A stretch of DNA of 64,000 nucleotides, taken from assembly GCF_037893185.1 (NCBI RefSeq), contig NZ_CP140772.1:1674001-1738000 (forward strand), given 5' to 3'. The stretch comes from Chitinophaga sp. 180180018-3 (GTDB lineage Bacteria > Bacteroidota > Bacteroidia > Chitinophagales > Chitinophagaceae). The notes beneath the pieces were generated by a model. The model saw nothing but the letters and a program-made list of their open reading frames with translations, did not search any database and was not told where the DNA came from. Shown in pieces: positions 42,158 to 50,153 of the stretch (position 1 is the stretch's first letter; each line of letters begins with the position of its first letter). The translations under genes were made by a program, and so were the position numbers.

Positions 42158-44722
42158 ATGTACAAGCAAATGATCACCCGATTCATTTCTTTTGTACTGT
42201 GCATATTATTCTTTCAGAAAACCTATAGCCAGACCCGTGTTAATCAGCATAACACACAGGTCAGAGACACCATTTCCAAAGTAAAGCAATTACATCAGGT
42301 ATCCGTATTTGGTCAACTCAGCAGGGAAGAAGAGCCTGGTTCGAGAGCCCGGGAGCGGCATGCCGACAATGTCACCAACATCATTTCTTCCCGTGCCATG
42401 GAACGGTCACCGGATATCAACGCGGCCAACGTATTGCAGCGTATGAGCGGTATCACCGTGCAGCGCTCTGGTGGCGGTGATGAGGCGTATTCTATTATCC
42501 GCGGTATGGAACCGCGCTATAATAATACGCTGGTGAATGGTGTGAAGATTGCCAGTCCGGATGAGAAGTCGAGGTTTGTGCCGTTAAACATCATCCCTTC
42601 TGATCTCCTGAGCAGCATTGAGATCAGCAAATCGTTGTTACCTGAAATGGAAGGCGATGCCATTGGAGGTACCGTAAACATGATCATGAAAGATGCGCCC
42701 GACTCCCTTACCTTCAAAGCCACAGCAGCACTGGGTTACAGCCAGCTGTTCTTCGACCGGCGCTATACAGGTTTTGGGAAAAATGAGATACGTCCGCTCA
42801 GCCCTTTGCAACGTAACCCGCCGGGATACAAGGCGCAGCCGGATGATTTCTCCCGCTCCAACCTGGATTTCAAGCCACAGTGGCCGCTGCCTACCGGCAT
42901 CTTCGGAGTTACCTATACACAACGTTTTTTGAAAAATAAACTGGGTGTTATTATCGCAGATAATATACAGAATCAGTATTATGGAGATAACAGTCAGTTC
43001 AATGGCATCTCGCCGGAAAACCAGACCATCTCCAACAAGCTGCATGCAATAGATGTATCTAACAGGCAAGGGAGTACGCAGCAAATGAACAATGGGCTGA
43101 TTACACATATCGATTACCTGTTTAACGAACGTCATCATATCAATATAGATAACCTGTTCCTCTATTCCTACCTGGCGCAGGCGAGGCTCAGTAATGATAC
43201 TACACTCGATGGAACCGGCCGCCATGGCCCGGGCACCGGGCAGGTGTTTTTCAATGACCGTTCGCTCACGCAGAAAGAATATATAGAACACCTGAAAGTA
43301 TCCGGTCGCCATCTGCTCACACCATCGTTGCTGCTGGATTGGACCGGTATCTGGTCGACCGCAGGAAAGCGTGCGCCAGACAGGGCTACGCTCACCACAG
43401 ATCTGCTCATAAGGCCGGATTACACTGTTACCGACCGTTACTTTGATGGTATAGAACATATCTGGCAGAAGAATAACGACCACGACTATACGGGAATGAT
43501 CAACCTGGCCTGGCGCCCTGCTTTGGGCCCACACCCGCTGGAATTGAAAGCAGGAGGTTTGTATCGTTCCAAGTCGAGGTACAACACCCAGGATCTTTAC
43601 GATCTGAGGCCGCCCACTGTTAACGGCAACGGTGGCGCCACCAGCGGCAAACCGCCTTTCACCGATATCTACAGCGCACAATGGTCGGTGTTCAACAGCG
43701 CCGGTTCCGGCGCCTACGATCCCAACGCCTACACCGCAGATGAAAAGGTGACGGCTGCCTTCCTGCAGGCAAAGTGGCAATTGGAACGCCTTGACGTTGT
43801 TGGTGGTTTGCGCTGGGAAAATACGTTGCAGGATTTCGCCACCAGCAAACAAAGCATTACGGCTGTTACAGCCGCTACCATCAAGTATTACGACTTCCTG
43901 CCGAGCCTGAATCTGAAGTACCGGCTGGCATCTATGCAAAACCTGCGGTTGTCTTATTATAAATCTATTTCCCGTCCTAACTACTTCGAGCTGGTGCCTT
44001 ATACGATCCGTGGCCTCGACTTCGACGAGCGGGGGAACCCATACCTGAAACACACGGTGGCGGATAATTTTGATCTGCGTTACGAATGGTATCCGCGTGG
44101 AGAAGAACAGCTCTTTGCCGGCGTGTTCTACAAACGCATACAGGATCCGATAGAGCTGGGCCTGCTGGATGCAGGTATCAGCGGCGGCCAGATCTACTAC
44201 ACTCCGCAGAATTATGGCACTGCGCATAACTACGGCTTCGAACTGGCGTTTACGCATTACTGGGGGCGTATAGGCGTAACCGGTAACTATACGTATACGC
44301 ATTCTGCTATTACCACGCCGAAGCAATTATACTACAAGGCTAATCAGAATGCGGGCCTGCCGCAGATCGACAGTTTTCATGTGAATGAAACCAGGCCGTT
44401 GCAGGGGCAGTCGGATCATGTAGTCAATTTATCACTGCTGTACCGCGATACCAAAAACGGATTGTTTGCACAGCTGGCCTATGGCTATATCGGCCGCACG
44501 CTGGCCGAGGTATCCATTTACTACGCATCTGATTATTATCAGCGTCCTATGTCCACGCTGGCGTTCTCCATTGAAAAGGATGTACGCCGCCATTTAACCA
44601 TATTCGGAAAGTTCAATAATCTGCTTAACACTGCCACCACCGTGGAGGCGCAGCGAACGTTACTGGTAGCGCAATATGTATATAAAGCTACCTATAGTGT
44701 AGGTATCAGGTATAATCACTAA
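42158..44722 (+). CDS. TonB-dependent outer-membrane receptor
   Basis: An 854-residue protein with a signal peptide (about 5-24, ending TYSQ), a plug domain (NAANVLQRMSGITVQRSGGG, IIRGMEPRYNNTLVNGVKIA, LPEMEGDAIGGTVNMIMKDA) and a barrel ending YSVGIRYNH. Unlike the SusC proteins it has no STN or carboxypeptidase-like domain, and no SusD partner follows. Instead a beta-helix lipoprotein starts 18 bp downstream, probably co-transcribed. The ligand is unknown. An alternative start is ATG 42170 (MITRFISF). Confidence 0.93.
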   Translation: MYKQMITRFISFVLCILFFQKTYSQTRVNQHNTQVRDTISKVKQLHQVSVFGQLSREEEPGSRARERHADNVTNIISSRAMERSPDINAANVLQRMSGITVQRSGGGDEAYSIIRGMEPRYNNTLVNGVKIASPDEKSRFVPLNIIPSDLLSSIEISKSLLPEMEGDAIGGTVNMIMKDAPDSLTFKATAALGYSQLFFDRRYTGFGKNEIRPLSPLQRNPPGYKAQPDDFSRSNLDFKPQWPLPTGIFGVTYTQRFLKNKLGVIIADNIQNQYYGDNSQFNGISPENQTISNKLHAIDVSNRQGSTQQMNNGLITHIDYLFNERHHINIDNLFLYSYLAQARLSNDTTLDGTGRHGPGTGQVFFNDRSLTQKEYIEHLKVSGRHLLTPSLLLDWTGIWSTAGKRAPDRATLTTDLLIRPDYTVTDRYFDGIEHIWQKNNDHDYTGMINLAWRPALGPHPLELKAGGLYRSKSRYNTQDLYDLRPPTVNGNGGATSGKPPFTDIYSAQWSVFNSAGSGAYDPNAYTADEKVTAAFLQAKWQLERLDVVGGLRWENTLQDFATSKQSITAVTAATIKYYDFLPSLNLKYRLASMQNLRLSYYKSISRPNYFELVPYTIRGLDFDERGNPYLKHTVADNFDLRYEWYPRGEEQLFAGVFYKRIQDPIELGLLDAGISGGQIYYTPQNYGTAHNYGFELAFTHYWGRIGVTGNYTYTHSAITTPKQLYYKANQNAGLPQIDSFHVNETRPLQGQSDHVVNLSLLYRDTKNGLFAQLAYGYIGRTLAEVSIYYASDYYQRPMSTLAFSIEKDVRRHLTIFGKFNNLLNTATTVEAQRTLLVAQYVYKATYSVGIRYNH

Positions 44723-44740
44723 CACTTAAAACTACAACTT

Positions 44741-45937
44741 ATGCAACAACCCATTTTTGCTGCCCGCAGAGGCTTCCAGGCGATGGTACTGGCGGTGCTG
44801 GCAGGAGCCTCTTTACTGGCTGCCTGCTCCAAATCAAATTCCGTGATCACCAATCAGCCGGTCATACTGCCTGCCAATGCCATCACCGCTACCACCCTTG
44901 CCGGTGGCGCCGTAAAAGGTGTCATGCTGTCTGATTCTACCTACATCATCAATGGTAATATCACTGTCTTATCTTCCGATACCCTCACCATACAACCCGG
45001 CGCAACTATCAAGGTCAATAAAAATGCTGCCTTCTATGTACAGGGGATGATTATTTCAGAGGGTAGCAAAGACAAGCCCATTACCTTCACTACGTCTACG
45101 CAGCAGGCTGGCGACTGGGGCGGGATACAGGCCGATAGCGCCAAATATGTAAGCTTCAAATGGACTAAACTGTTATGGACCGGTGGGCCGGATTCCAGTG
45201 GCAATCCGCGTAAAACACTCTTCGTAGCAGCGCCTGTACAGGTGAACGTATGGGATTGCTGGATTCAGGGCGGCCAGGACGATGGTATACGTTGCCAGAA
45301 TGGAGCTAAAGTGAGCATCCTGCGTAACACCATCGATGCACAGGGCACTACCGATGGAGAAGCCATCAATATAAAAACCGGCGCTACCGGCGACATCGCA
45401 TACAATGTTATCTGGGGCGGTGCAGGCAGTGCCATCAAAATAGAAACTTCTACCACGGTGCAGATACCCACTACTTATGTGCGCGTATATAACAACACCT
45501 GTGTAGACAATGGCTTCCGCCGTGGCGCTGCAGAGCCGGGAAGAGGTATACTCTGCGATGCATTCGGCAGCGGTGAGTTTTTCAATAACCTCATCGTCAA
45601 TAATTATGAGGGTCTCGATATTGCACCGGATGCAAATATTGCCAAGGTCACATACGGTAACAATTTCTTTTATGCCACGGTAGATTCTCTGCGTGCAGGC
45701 TTCTATCCTGTTGGTTCTGTAGGTAAACCTCAGTCCGGTGATATTATTTCTACCGGCACCAATAACAACAATCCTATGTTTATCACCTATACCACCAATC
45801 CGCCGAATCCTTCACTGCGCAGCAATCCTAACAATTTTCATCTGCAGTCAGGCTCTCCGGCAACCGGTAAAGGTAACGCCACCTATAACAACGATATCGG
45901 CGCATATACCAGCGATAACAAAGGGAATCAGCATTAA
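44741..45937 (+). CDS. Right-handed parallel beta-helix lipoprotein
   Basis: A 398-residue protein with a lipoprotein signal (ASLLAACSKS, cysteine about 29). DTLTIQPGATIKVNKNAAFY and MIISEGSKDKPITFT are the first coils of a parallel beta-helix, which continues through NGAKVSILRNTIDAQG, NLIVNNYEGLDIAPD and a typical C-terminal FHLQSGSPATGKGNATYNND. Such proteins bind or cut polysaccharides or act as surface receptors; no catalytic residues of a lyase are obvious. It is the likely operon partner of the TonB-dependent receptor, in the position where SusD would stand in a SusCD pair. Confidence 0.88.
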   Translation: MQQPIFAARRGFQAMVLAVLAGASLLAACSKSNSVITNQPVILPANAITATTLAGGAVKGVMLSDSTYIINGNITVLSSDTLTIQPGATIKVNKNAAFYVQGMIISEGSKDKPITFTTSTQQAGDWGGIQADSAKYVSFKWTKLLWTGGPDSSGNPRKTLFVAAPVQVNVWDCWIQGGQDDGIRCQNGAKVSILRNTIDAQGTTDGEAINIKTGATGDIAYNVIWGGAGSAIKIETSTTVQIPTTYVRVYNNTCVDNGFRRGAAEPGRGILCDAFGSGEFFNNLIVNNYEGLDIAPDANIAKVTYGNNFFYATVDSLRAGFYPVGSVGKPQSGDIISTGTNNNNPMFITYTTNPPNPSLRSNPNNFHLQSGSPATGKGNATYNNDIGAYTSDNKGNQH

Positions 45938-45943
45938 TTCCTT

Positions 45944-47359
45944 TTACATCATCCCGGCCGCGATTTTCCCTAACAACTGCAATCGCTGTTCGAGTTGTTT
46001 CGTCCAGGCCATGCCAAGAGAAAGGCGCATGCAGTGATTAAACTGAGGTTGAAGCGTGAACATCCGGCCGGGAGCGATGCTGATTTTTTGACGGAGTGCA
46101 TGCTCATAAAGCTCGGCAGCAGAGAGGTGTTTATCGAAAGCTACCCACAGGCTCAGACCGCCCTGTGGCTGGCTGGTTTGCGTGCCGGCAGGGAAGTGGG
46201 AGGCGATGGTATGCATGTATTGAAGATAATTGGAGTGCAGCGTCTGGCGCATCTGACGAAGGTGCTGGTCGTAGCGGCCGCTGTCCATGAAAGCGGCAAT
46301 AGCTTCCTGGGTAATAGCAGTGGAAGAAATGGCATGCATGTGTTTTAGCTGCAGCACTTTTTCCCTGAACCGGCCGGGGGCCACCCAGCCTACGCGATAG
46401 CCGGGCGCCAGTGTTTTAGAGGCAGAGCTGCACCATAGTACCCAGCCTTTGTTGTCGTAGGCTTTGCAGCAAAGAGGGCGATTATTACCGAAATAGAGGT
46501 CGCCGTAAATATCATCTTCGATGAGTGGGATGCGATGCCGGGTGATCAGTTTAACAATAGCGCGTTTATGCTCATCCGGCATGCAGCTCCCCAGGGGAGT
46601 GTTGAAATTGGTGACAAGCAGGCAACAATGGATCTGGTGAATTACTTTCTCCAGATTGGTGGGATGCACGCCTGTTTGCGGATGTGTGGGAAGCTCCAGC
46701 ACTTTCAGGCCAAGGCTGACGGCCAGTTGCAGGATGCCCGGGTAGATCGGGCTTTCCACAGCAAGTGTATCACCCCGACGTGTAGTGGCCATCAGACAGA
46801 AAGCGATGGCATTCATGCCACCGGCGGTGGAGATAATATCATTTTCCGTCAGGTAACCACCCCAATGAAACGAGCGTTTGGCGATAGCGCGGCGCAGGCG
46901 TTCGTTACCGGCTAACGGCTCGTATCCGGTGCCGGAACCTGGCAGGTCCCTCGTGGCTTGCAGGATGGCCTTGTTTAGTTTGGCAACCGGAAGCAGTTCT
47001 TTCGCAGGGGCGCCTATGGAAAAGAGCGTCAGCCCCTGGTTTCCCATATCCCCGTATACTTTTGCGATCAGGTGCGATGGCCTGGAGTGGCTGTTCAGCG
47101 GCGACGGATGGCTGGTTTCAGGGATCTGCAGTTTCCTGAATGGCAACCTGTTTACGTAGTAACCCGATTGCGGCTTTGCTTCTACCAACGCATCACGTTC
47201 CAGTTCCAGGAATACCCTTTTGGCCGTATTCATGCTCACCCCATGCTCTGTGCAAATATCGCGTACAGAGGGCAGTTTGTCGCCCGGCTGTAACACGCCT
47301 TCCCGGATAAGCCGGGCCATGTTCGCAGATATCTCTCTATACAGGTAATCTTTCTTCAT
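45944..47359 (-). CDS. MocR-type regulator (GntR HTH fused to class I aminotransferase)
   Basis: A 471-residue fusion. Residues about 1-75 form a GntR winged helix (GVLQPGDKLPSVRDICTEHG and SMNTAKRVFLELERD). The rest is a fold-type I aminotransferase with the PLP lysine in CSSASKTLAPGYRVGW (about residue 315). MocR proteins use PLP or its adducts to regulate a nearby, often divergent gene. ATG 47359 (MKKDYLYREIS) is chosen over the extension from 47407. Divergent from it is a GNAT acetyltransferase gene, and a palindrome lies between them. Confidence 0.93.
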   Translation of the reverse strand: MKKDYLYREISANMARLIREGVLQPGDKLPSVRDICTEHGVSMNTAKRVFLELERDALVEAKPQSGYYVNRLPFRKLQIPETSHPSPLNSHSRPSHLIAKVYGDMGNQGLTLFSIGAPAKELLPVAKLNKAILQATRDLPGSGTGYEPLAGNERLRRAIAKRSFHWGGYLTENDIISTAGGMNAIAFCLMATTRRGDTLAVESPIYPGILQLAVSLGLKVLELPTHPQTGVHPTNLEKVIHQIHCCLLVTNFNTPLGSCMPDEHKRAIVKLITRHRIPLIEDDIYGDLYFGNNRPLCCKAYDNKGWVLWCSSASKTLAPGYRVGWVAPGRFREKVLQLKHMHAISSTAITQEAIAAFMDSGRYDQHLRQMRQTLHSNYLQYMHTIASHFPAGTQTSQPQGGLSLWVAFDKHLSAAELYEHALRQKISIAPGRMFTLQPQFNHCMRLSLGMAWTKQLEQRLQLLGKIAAGMM

Positions 47360-47382
47360 ACATATAACTGTGCTCATCAAAA

Positions 47383-47397
47383 ATACAAAAATTGTAT
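47383..47397. promoter_or_regulatory. Operator-like palindrome in the mocR/GNAT gap
   Basis: ATACAA-AAA-TTGTAT is a perfect 6-3-6 inverted repeat, followed by another half-site CTGTAT (47398-47403). Its place in the only shared regulatory gap suggests binding by the MocR protein. Confidence 0.5.
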
Positions 47398-47451
47398 CTG
47401 TATTCATTTTAACGGACTTCCGACTTTTGCAGGTATAATAGGTAAAGCAAG

Positions 47452-47919
47452 ATGGAAGAAAACGAAATCACTATCAGAACAGGGGTGGAAAACATGGACC
47501 TGCCGGTTATTCACAGATTTTTACAGCAGGAATCTTATTGGGCTCAGGGAATCGGTATAGACACAGTTGTCAATTCACTAAGGCATTCTTATTGCATAGG
47601 TGCATTCGTCGGGGAACGCCAGGTTGGCTTCGCGCGGCTAATCACCGATTACAACACCTTTGGCTGGCTGGCAGACGTGTTTGTGGTGCCGGAAGAGCGA
47701 GGAAAGGCAATCGGAAAACACTTGATGGGCTTCCTGATGGCGCAGCCGTGGACGGCCCGTCTGCGAAGAATTATGCTGGTAACAAAGGATGCGCATGAGT
47801 TGTATCGCCGCTATGGTTTCCGGGAGCCTGGTAATCCGCAACTGCTGATGGAAGTACACCGGCCTGATATTCACCGGCAGCCTGAGAAAGCGCCGCTGAG
47901 TATACCGGATCAACAATGA
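47452..47919 (+). CDS. GNAT family N-acetyltransferase
   Basis: A 155-residue protein with the GNAT core: CIGAFVGERQVGFARLITD (strands 2-4), LADVFVVPEERGKAIGKHLM with the acetyl-CoA binding Q/RxxGxG/A-type loop, and HELYRRYGFREPGNPQLLME at the C-terminus. It resembles small amino-acid or amine acetyltransferases annotated only as GNAT. It is divergent from the MocR regulator, so PLP or an amine may control it. The substrate is unknown. Confidence 0.9.
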   Translation: MEENEITIRTGVENMDLPVIHRFLQQESYWAQGIGIDTVVNSLRHSYCIGAFVGERQVGFARLITDYNTFGWLADVFVVPEERGKAIGKHLMGFLMAQPWTARLRRIMLVTKDAHELYRRYGFREPGNPQLLMEVHRPDIHRQPEKAPLSIPDQQ

Positions 47920-47948
47920 TCTTATTATAACGCCAATATATTCTGTAC

Positions 47949-47956
47949 TACATTTG
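47949..47956 (+). promoter_or_regulatory. -7-like box TACATTTG before the oxidoreductase gene
   Basis: TACATTTG fits TAnnTTTG and ends 20 bases before the ATG at 47977. No clear -33 TTG is present at the usual distance. Confidence 0.4.
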
Positions 47957-47976
47957 CTTTTGTAATAGCAGGCAAT

Positions 47977-48924
47977 ATGAAAGCAATTGTTTTAAAAGAC
48001 TTTGGCGGAGTAGATAATCTTATCTATACAACGCTACCCGTTCCGGAGCTGGCAGAAGGAGAGGTGCTGGTGAAAGTAAATGCTATCAGCATCAATCCCA
48101 TCGATGTTAAAACCCGCTCCGGAAGCGGGATGGCAGCTGCATTGAAAGCGTTTTCCCCCATTATACTGGGTTGGGATATTTCCGGGGTGGTGATTGCTTC
48201 CCGTTCATCTTTGTTTAAGGAAGATGACGAAGTGTTTGGTATGATCAACTTCCCGGGGCATGGGAAGGCTTATGCAGAGTATGTGGCGGCGCCTGCAGCA
48301 GATCTCGCGCTGAAGCCTGCCGGTATTTCTCATGAAGAAGCTGCGGCAGCATCGCTGGCTGCGCTTACAGCCTGGCAGATGCTGACGGTCTATACGCCCG
48401 TACAACCGGGGCAGCGGGTATTGATACATGCCGCAGCCGGCGGGGTAGGGCATTATGCTGTACAGATCGCCAAACACCTCGGCGCTTATGTGATTGGTAC
48501 TTCATCAGCGGCCAACCGGGAAATAGTACTGGGGCTGGGTGCCGATGAGCATATCGACTACCGCGCCGGCCGCCTGGCCGACCAGGTTGGCGGAATCGAT
48601 TTTGTATTGGATGCGATCGGCGGCGATAATATCGATCTTTCGCTGGAAGTGATGAAGCCCGGCGCCACTATTGTAAGCATTCCATCCGGATTAAAGGAAG
48701 CAGCTCCTGCTAAAGCCGCTGCCAGAGGCATGAAAGGCTTCGCACCCAGGGTAAGCTCCAATGGGGCTGATATGAAACAACTGGCTGCTTTGCTGGCTAC
48801 CGGCCAGCTGCGGTCGCTGGTATCTGCTGTATTTGCATTCGATGAAATGGCCAAAGCCCATCTCCAGCAGGAAACTAACAGAACGGTTGGGAAACTGGTG
48901 GTGAAAACAGATACCATTTCGTAA
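47977..48924 (+). CDS. NADP-dependent quinone oxidoreductase-like (MDR superfamily)
   Basis: A 315-residue medium-chain dehydrogenase/reductase without the catalytic zinc ligands. VKVNAISINPIDVKTRSG and GWDISGVVIASRSS form the N-terminal GroES-like domain, and VLIHAAAGGVGHYAVQIAKH is the NADPH-binding AxxGVG motif of zeta-crystallin-like quinone reductases. Probably cytosolic, reducing quinones or enones. It is preceded by its own -7-like box and is not overlapped by neighbours. The next 233 bp contain no gene I can support. Confidence 0.92.
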   Translation: MKAIVLKDFGGVDNLIYTTLPVPELAEGEVLVKVNAISINPIDVKTRSGSGMAAALKAFSPIILGWDISGVVIASRSSLFKEDDEVFGMINFPGHGKAYAEYVAAPAADLALKPAGISHEEAAAASLAALTAWQMLTVYTPVQPGQRVLIHAAAGGVGHYAVQIAKHLGAYVIGTSSAANREIVLGLGADEHIDYRAGRLADQVGGIDFVLDAIGGDNIDLSLEVMKPGATIVSIPSGLKEAAPAKAAARGMKGFAPRVSSNGADMKQLAALLATGQLRSLVSAVFAFDEMAKAHLQQETNRTVGKLVVKTDTIS

Positions 48925-49157
48925 AAATTTACTACTTTGGCAGACTAAAATCTTATCACCACATGCATCGCGTTTATTCAAGTACGCCTCCTCCTGCTGT
49001 TGTTGTTCTCTGCGCAGAATAACCAGCGTTCCTTCTCCTGAAAGCTGTTCCCGTTGCGGGATCAGCCGGTTTACTATATCTGCTGGGGTTGTATAACCTG
49101 GTTATTTTCGTGTACCCACTTTTTTTCAATTATCCTTTTTTACACAATCGAAAATAA

Positions 49158-50030
49158 ATGACCAGGTATATATTCATGGTTTTTGCCGGCGCATGCAGCT
49201 TCGGTATACTATCTACTTTTGTAAAATTATCTTATCACGAAGGCTATACAACAGCAGAAATATCCTTTACACAGGCACTGACCGGGATGGTAGTGTTGTG
49301 GCTCATCTATCTCGCCGGCAACAAAAAAAAGCAATCGCTTACCAGGAAAGATGTGATATGGTTGCTGTTAACCGGGGCTTCCATCGGCTGTACGAGCTGG
49401 GTGTATTATTTGTCGGTAGTCTATATCCCTGCATCTGTGGCGATTGTAATACTGATGCAGGTCACCTGGATAGGATTGCTGATAGACTGGGTACTTTTCC
49501 GGAAACGCCCCTCCGGATTACAACTGCTAACAACAGGAATGATACTCCTGGGAACCTGGATGGGCAGCGGGCTGGCAGGAGGTGCTGCTGTTCATCTCTC
49601 CTTTAAAGGGCTATTATTTGCAGGTATTTCCGCACTGGTGTATGCGATATATGTAGTGGCCAACAGCCGGGTTGGCAAGGAGATACCGGCGCAATTGAAA
49701 AGTGCAGGTATCATGACCGGTTCTACGCTGTTCATTTTTCTCATCAATGCACCGGTGCTGGTAACAAGTGCGCATTACAATGCAGGGCTATTGAAGTGGG
49801 CACTTTTTCTGTCGCTCTTCGGTACTATTATTCCGCCGCTGTTGTTTGCGAAAGGAATTCCGAAAATAGGCGTTGGAGTTAGTGCAGTGATTATGACGGC
49901 GGAATTGCCGGTGGCGATTCTTTGTTCGCACCTGATATTACATGAACACGTGGATGCTGTGCAATGGGGAGGTGTGGGGCTGATGCTGTTATCGATGGTG
50001 TTGCTGAATGTACGTTATCTGAGGAAATAG
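49158..50030 (+). CDS. EamA/DMT family transporter
   Basis: A 290-residue protein with ten hydrophobic helices arranged as two repeated EamA halves (about 5-140 and 150-288). YLSVVYIPASVAIVILMQVT and KIGVGVSAVIMTAELPVAIL are the characteristic fourth and ninth helix regions. Members export amino acids or other metabolites, but the substrate here is unknown. The start ATG 49158 has no clear ribosome-binding sequence, as usual for this group of bacteria. Confidence 0.92.
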   Translation: MTRYIFMVFAGACSFGILSTFVKLSYHEGYTTAEISFTQALTGMVVLWLIYLAGNKKKQSLTRKDVIWLLLTGASIGCTSWVYYLSVVYIPASVAIVILMQVTWIGLLIDWVLFRKRPSGLQLLTTGMILLGTWMGSGLAGGAAVHLSFKGLLFAGISALVYAIYVVANSRVGKEIPAQLKSAGIMTGSTLFIFLINAPVLVTSAHYNAGLLKWALFLSLFGTIIPPLLFAKGIPKIGVGVSAVIMTAELPVAILCSHLILHEHVDAVQWGGVGLMLLSMVLLNVRYLRK

Positions 50031-50153
50031 CAGCGCAGGTGCGCCATTTACACCATGGCGCGCCTTTAAGATGATCATTTAACGCAATCGTTTGTTCGGA
50101 AAATTTCCATCAAAATCAGCTATCATTATACCCGATCAACAGCGTTAAATTCC

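Noticed and set aside
42638..44326. 562-codon open frame on the minus strand
   Set aside because: It lies entirely inside the well-supported TonB-receptor gene on the other strand and has no recognisable domain; it is a shadow of a G+C-rich gene.
48925..49157. Possible eroded membrane-protein fragment (frame with FLLLKAVPVAGSAGLLYLLG near 49030-49155)
   Set aside because: Only about 43 codons, no start codon, preceded by a stop, and no family match; a random hydrophobic frame is as likely.
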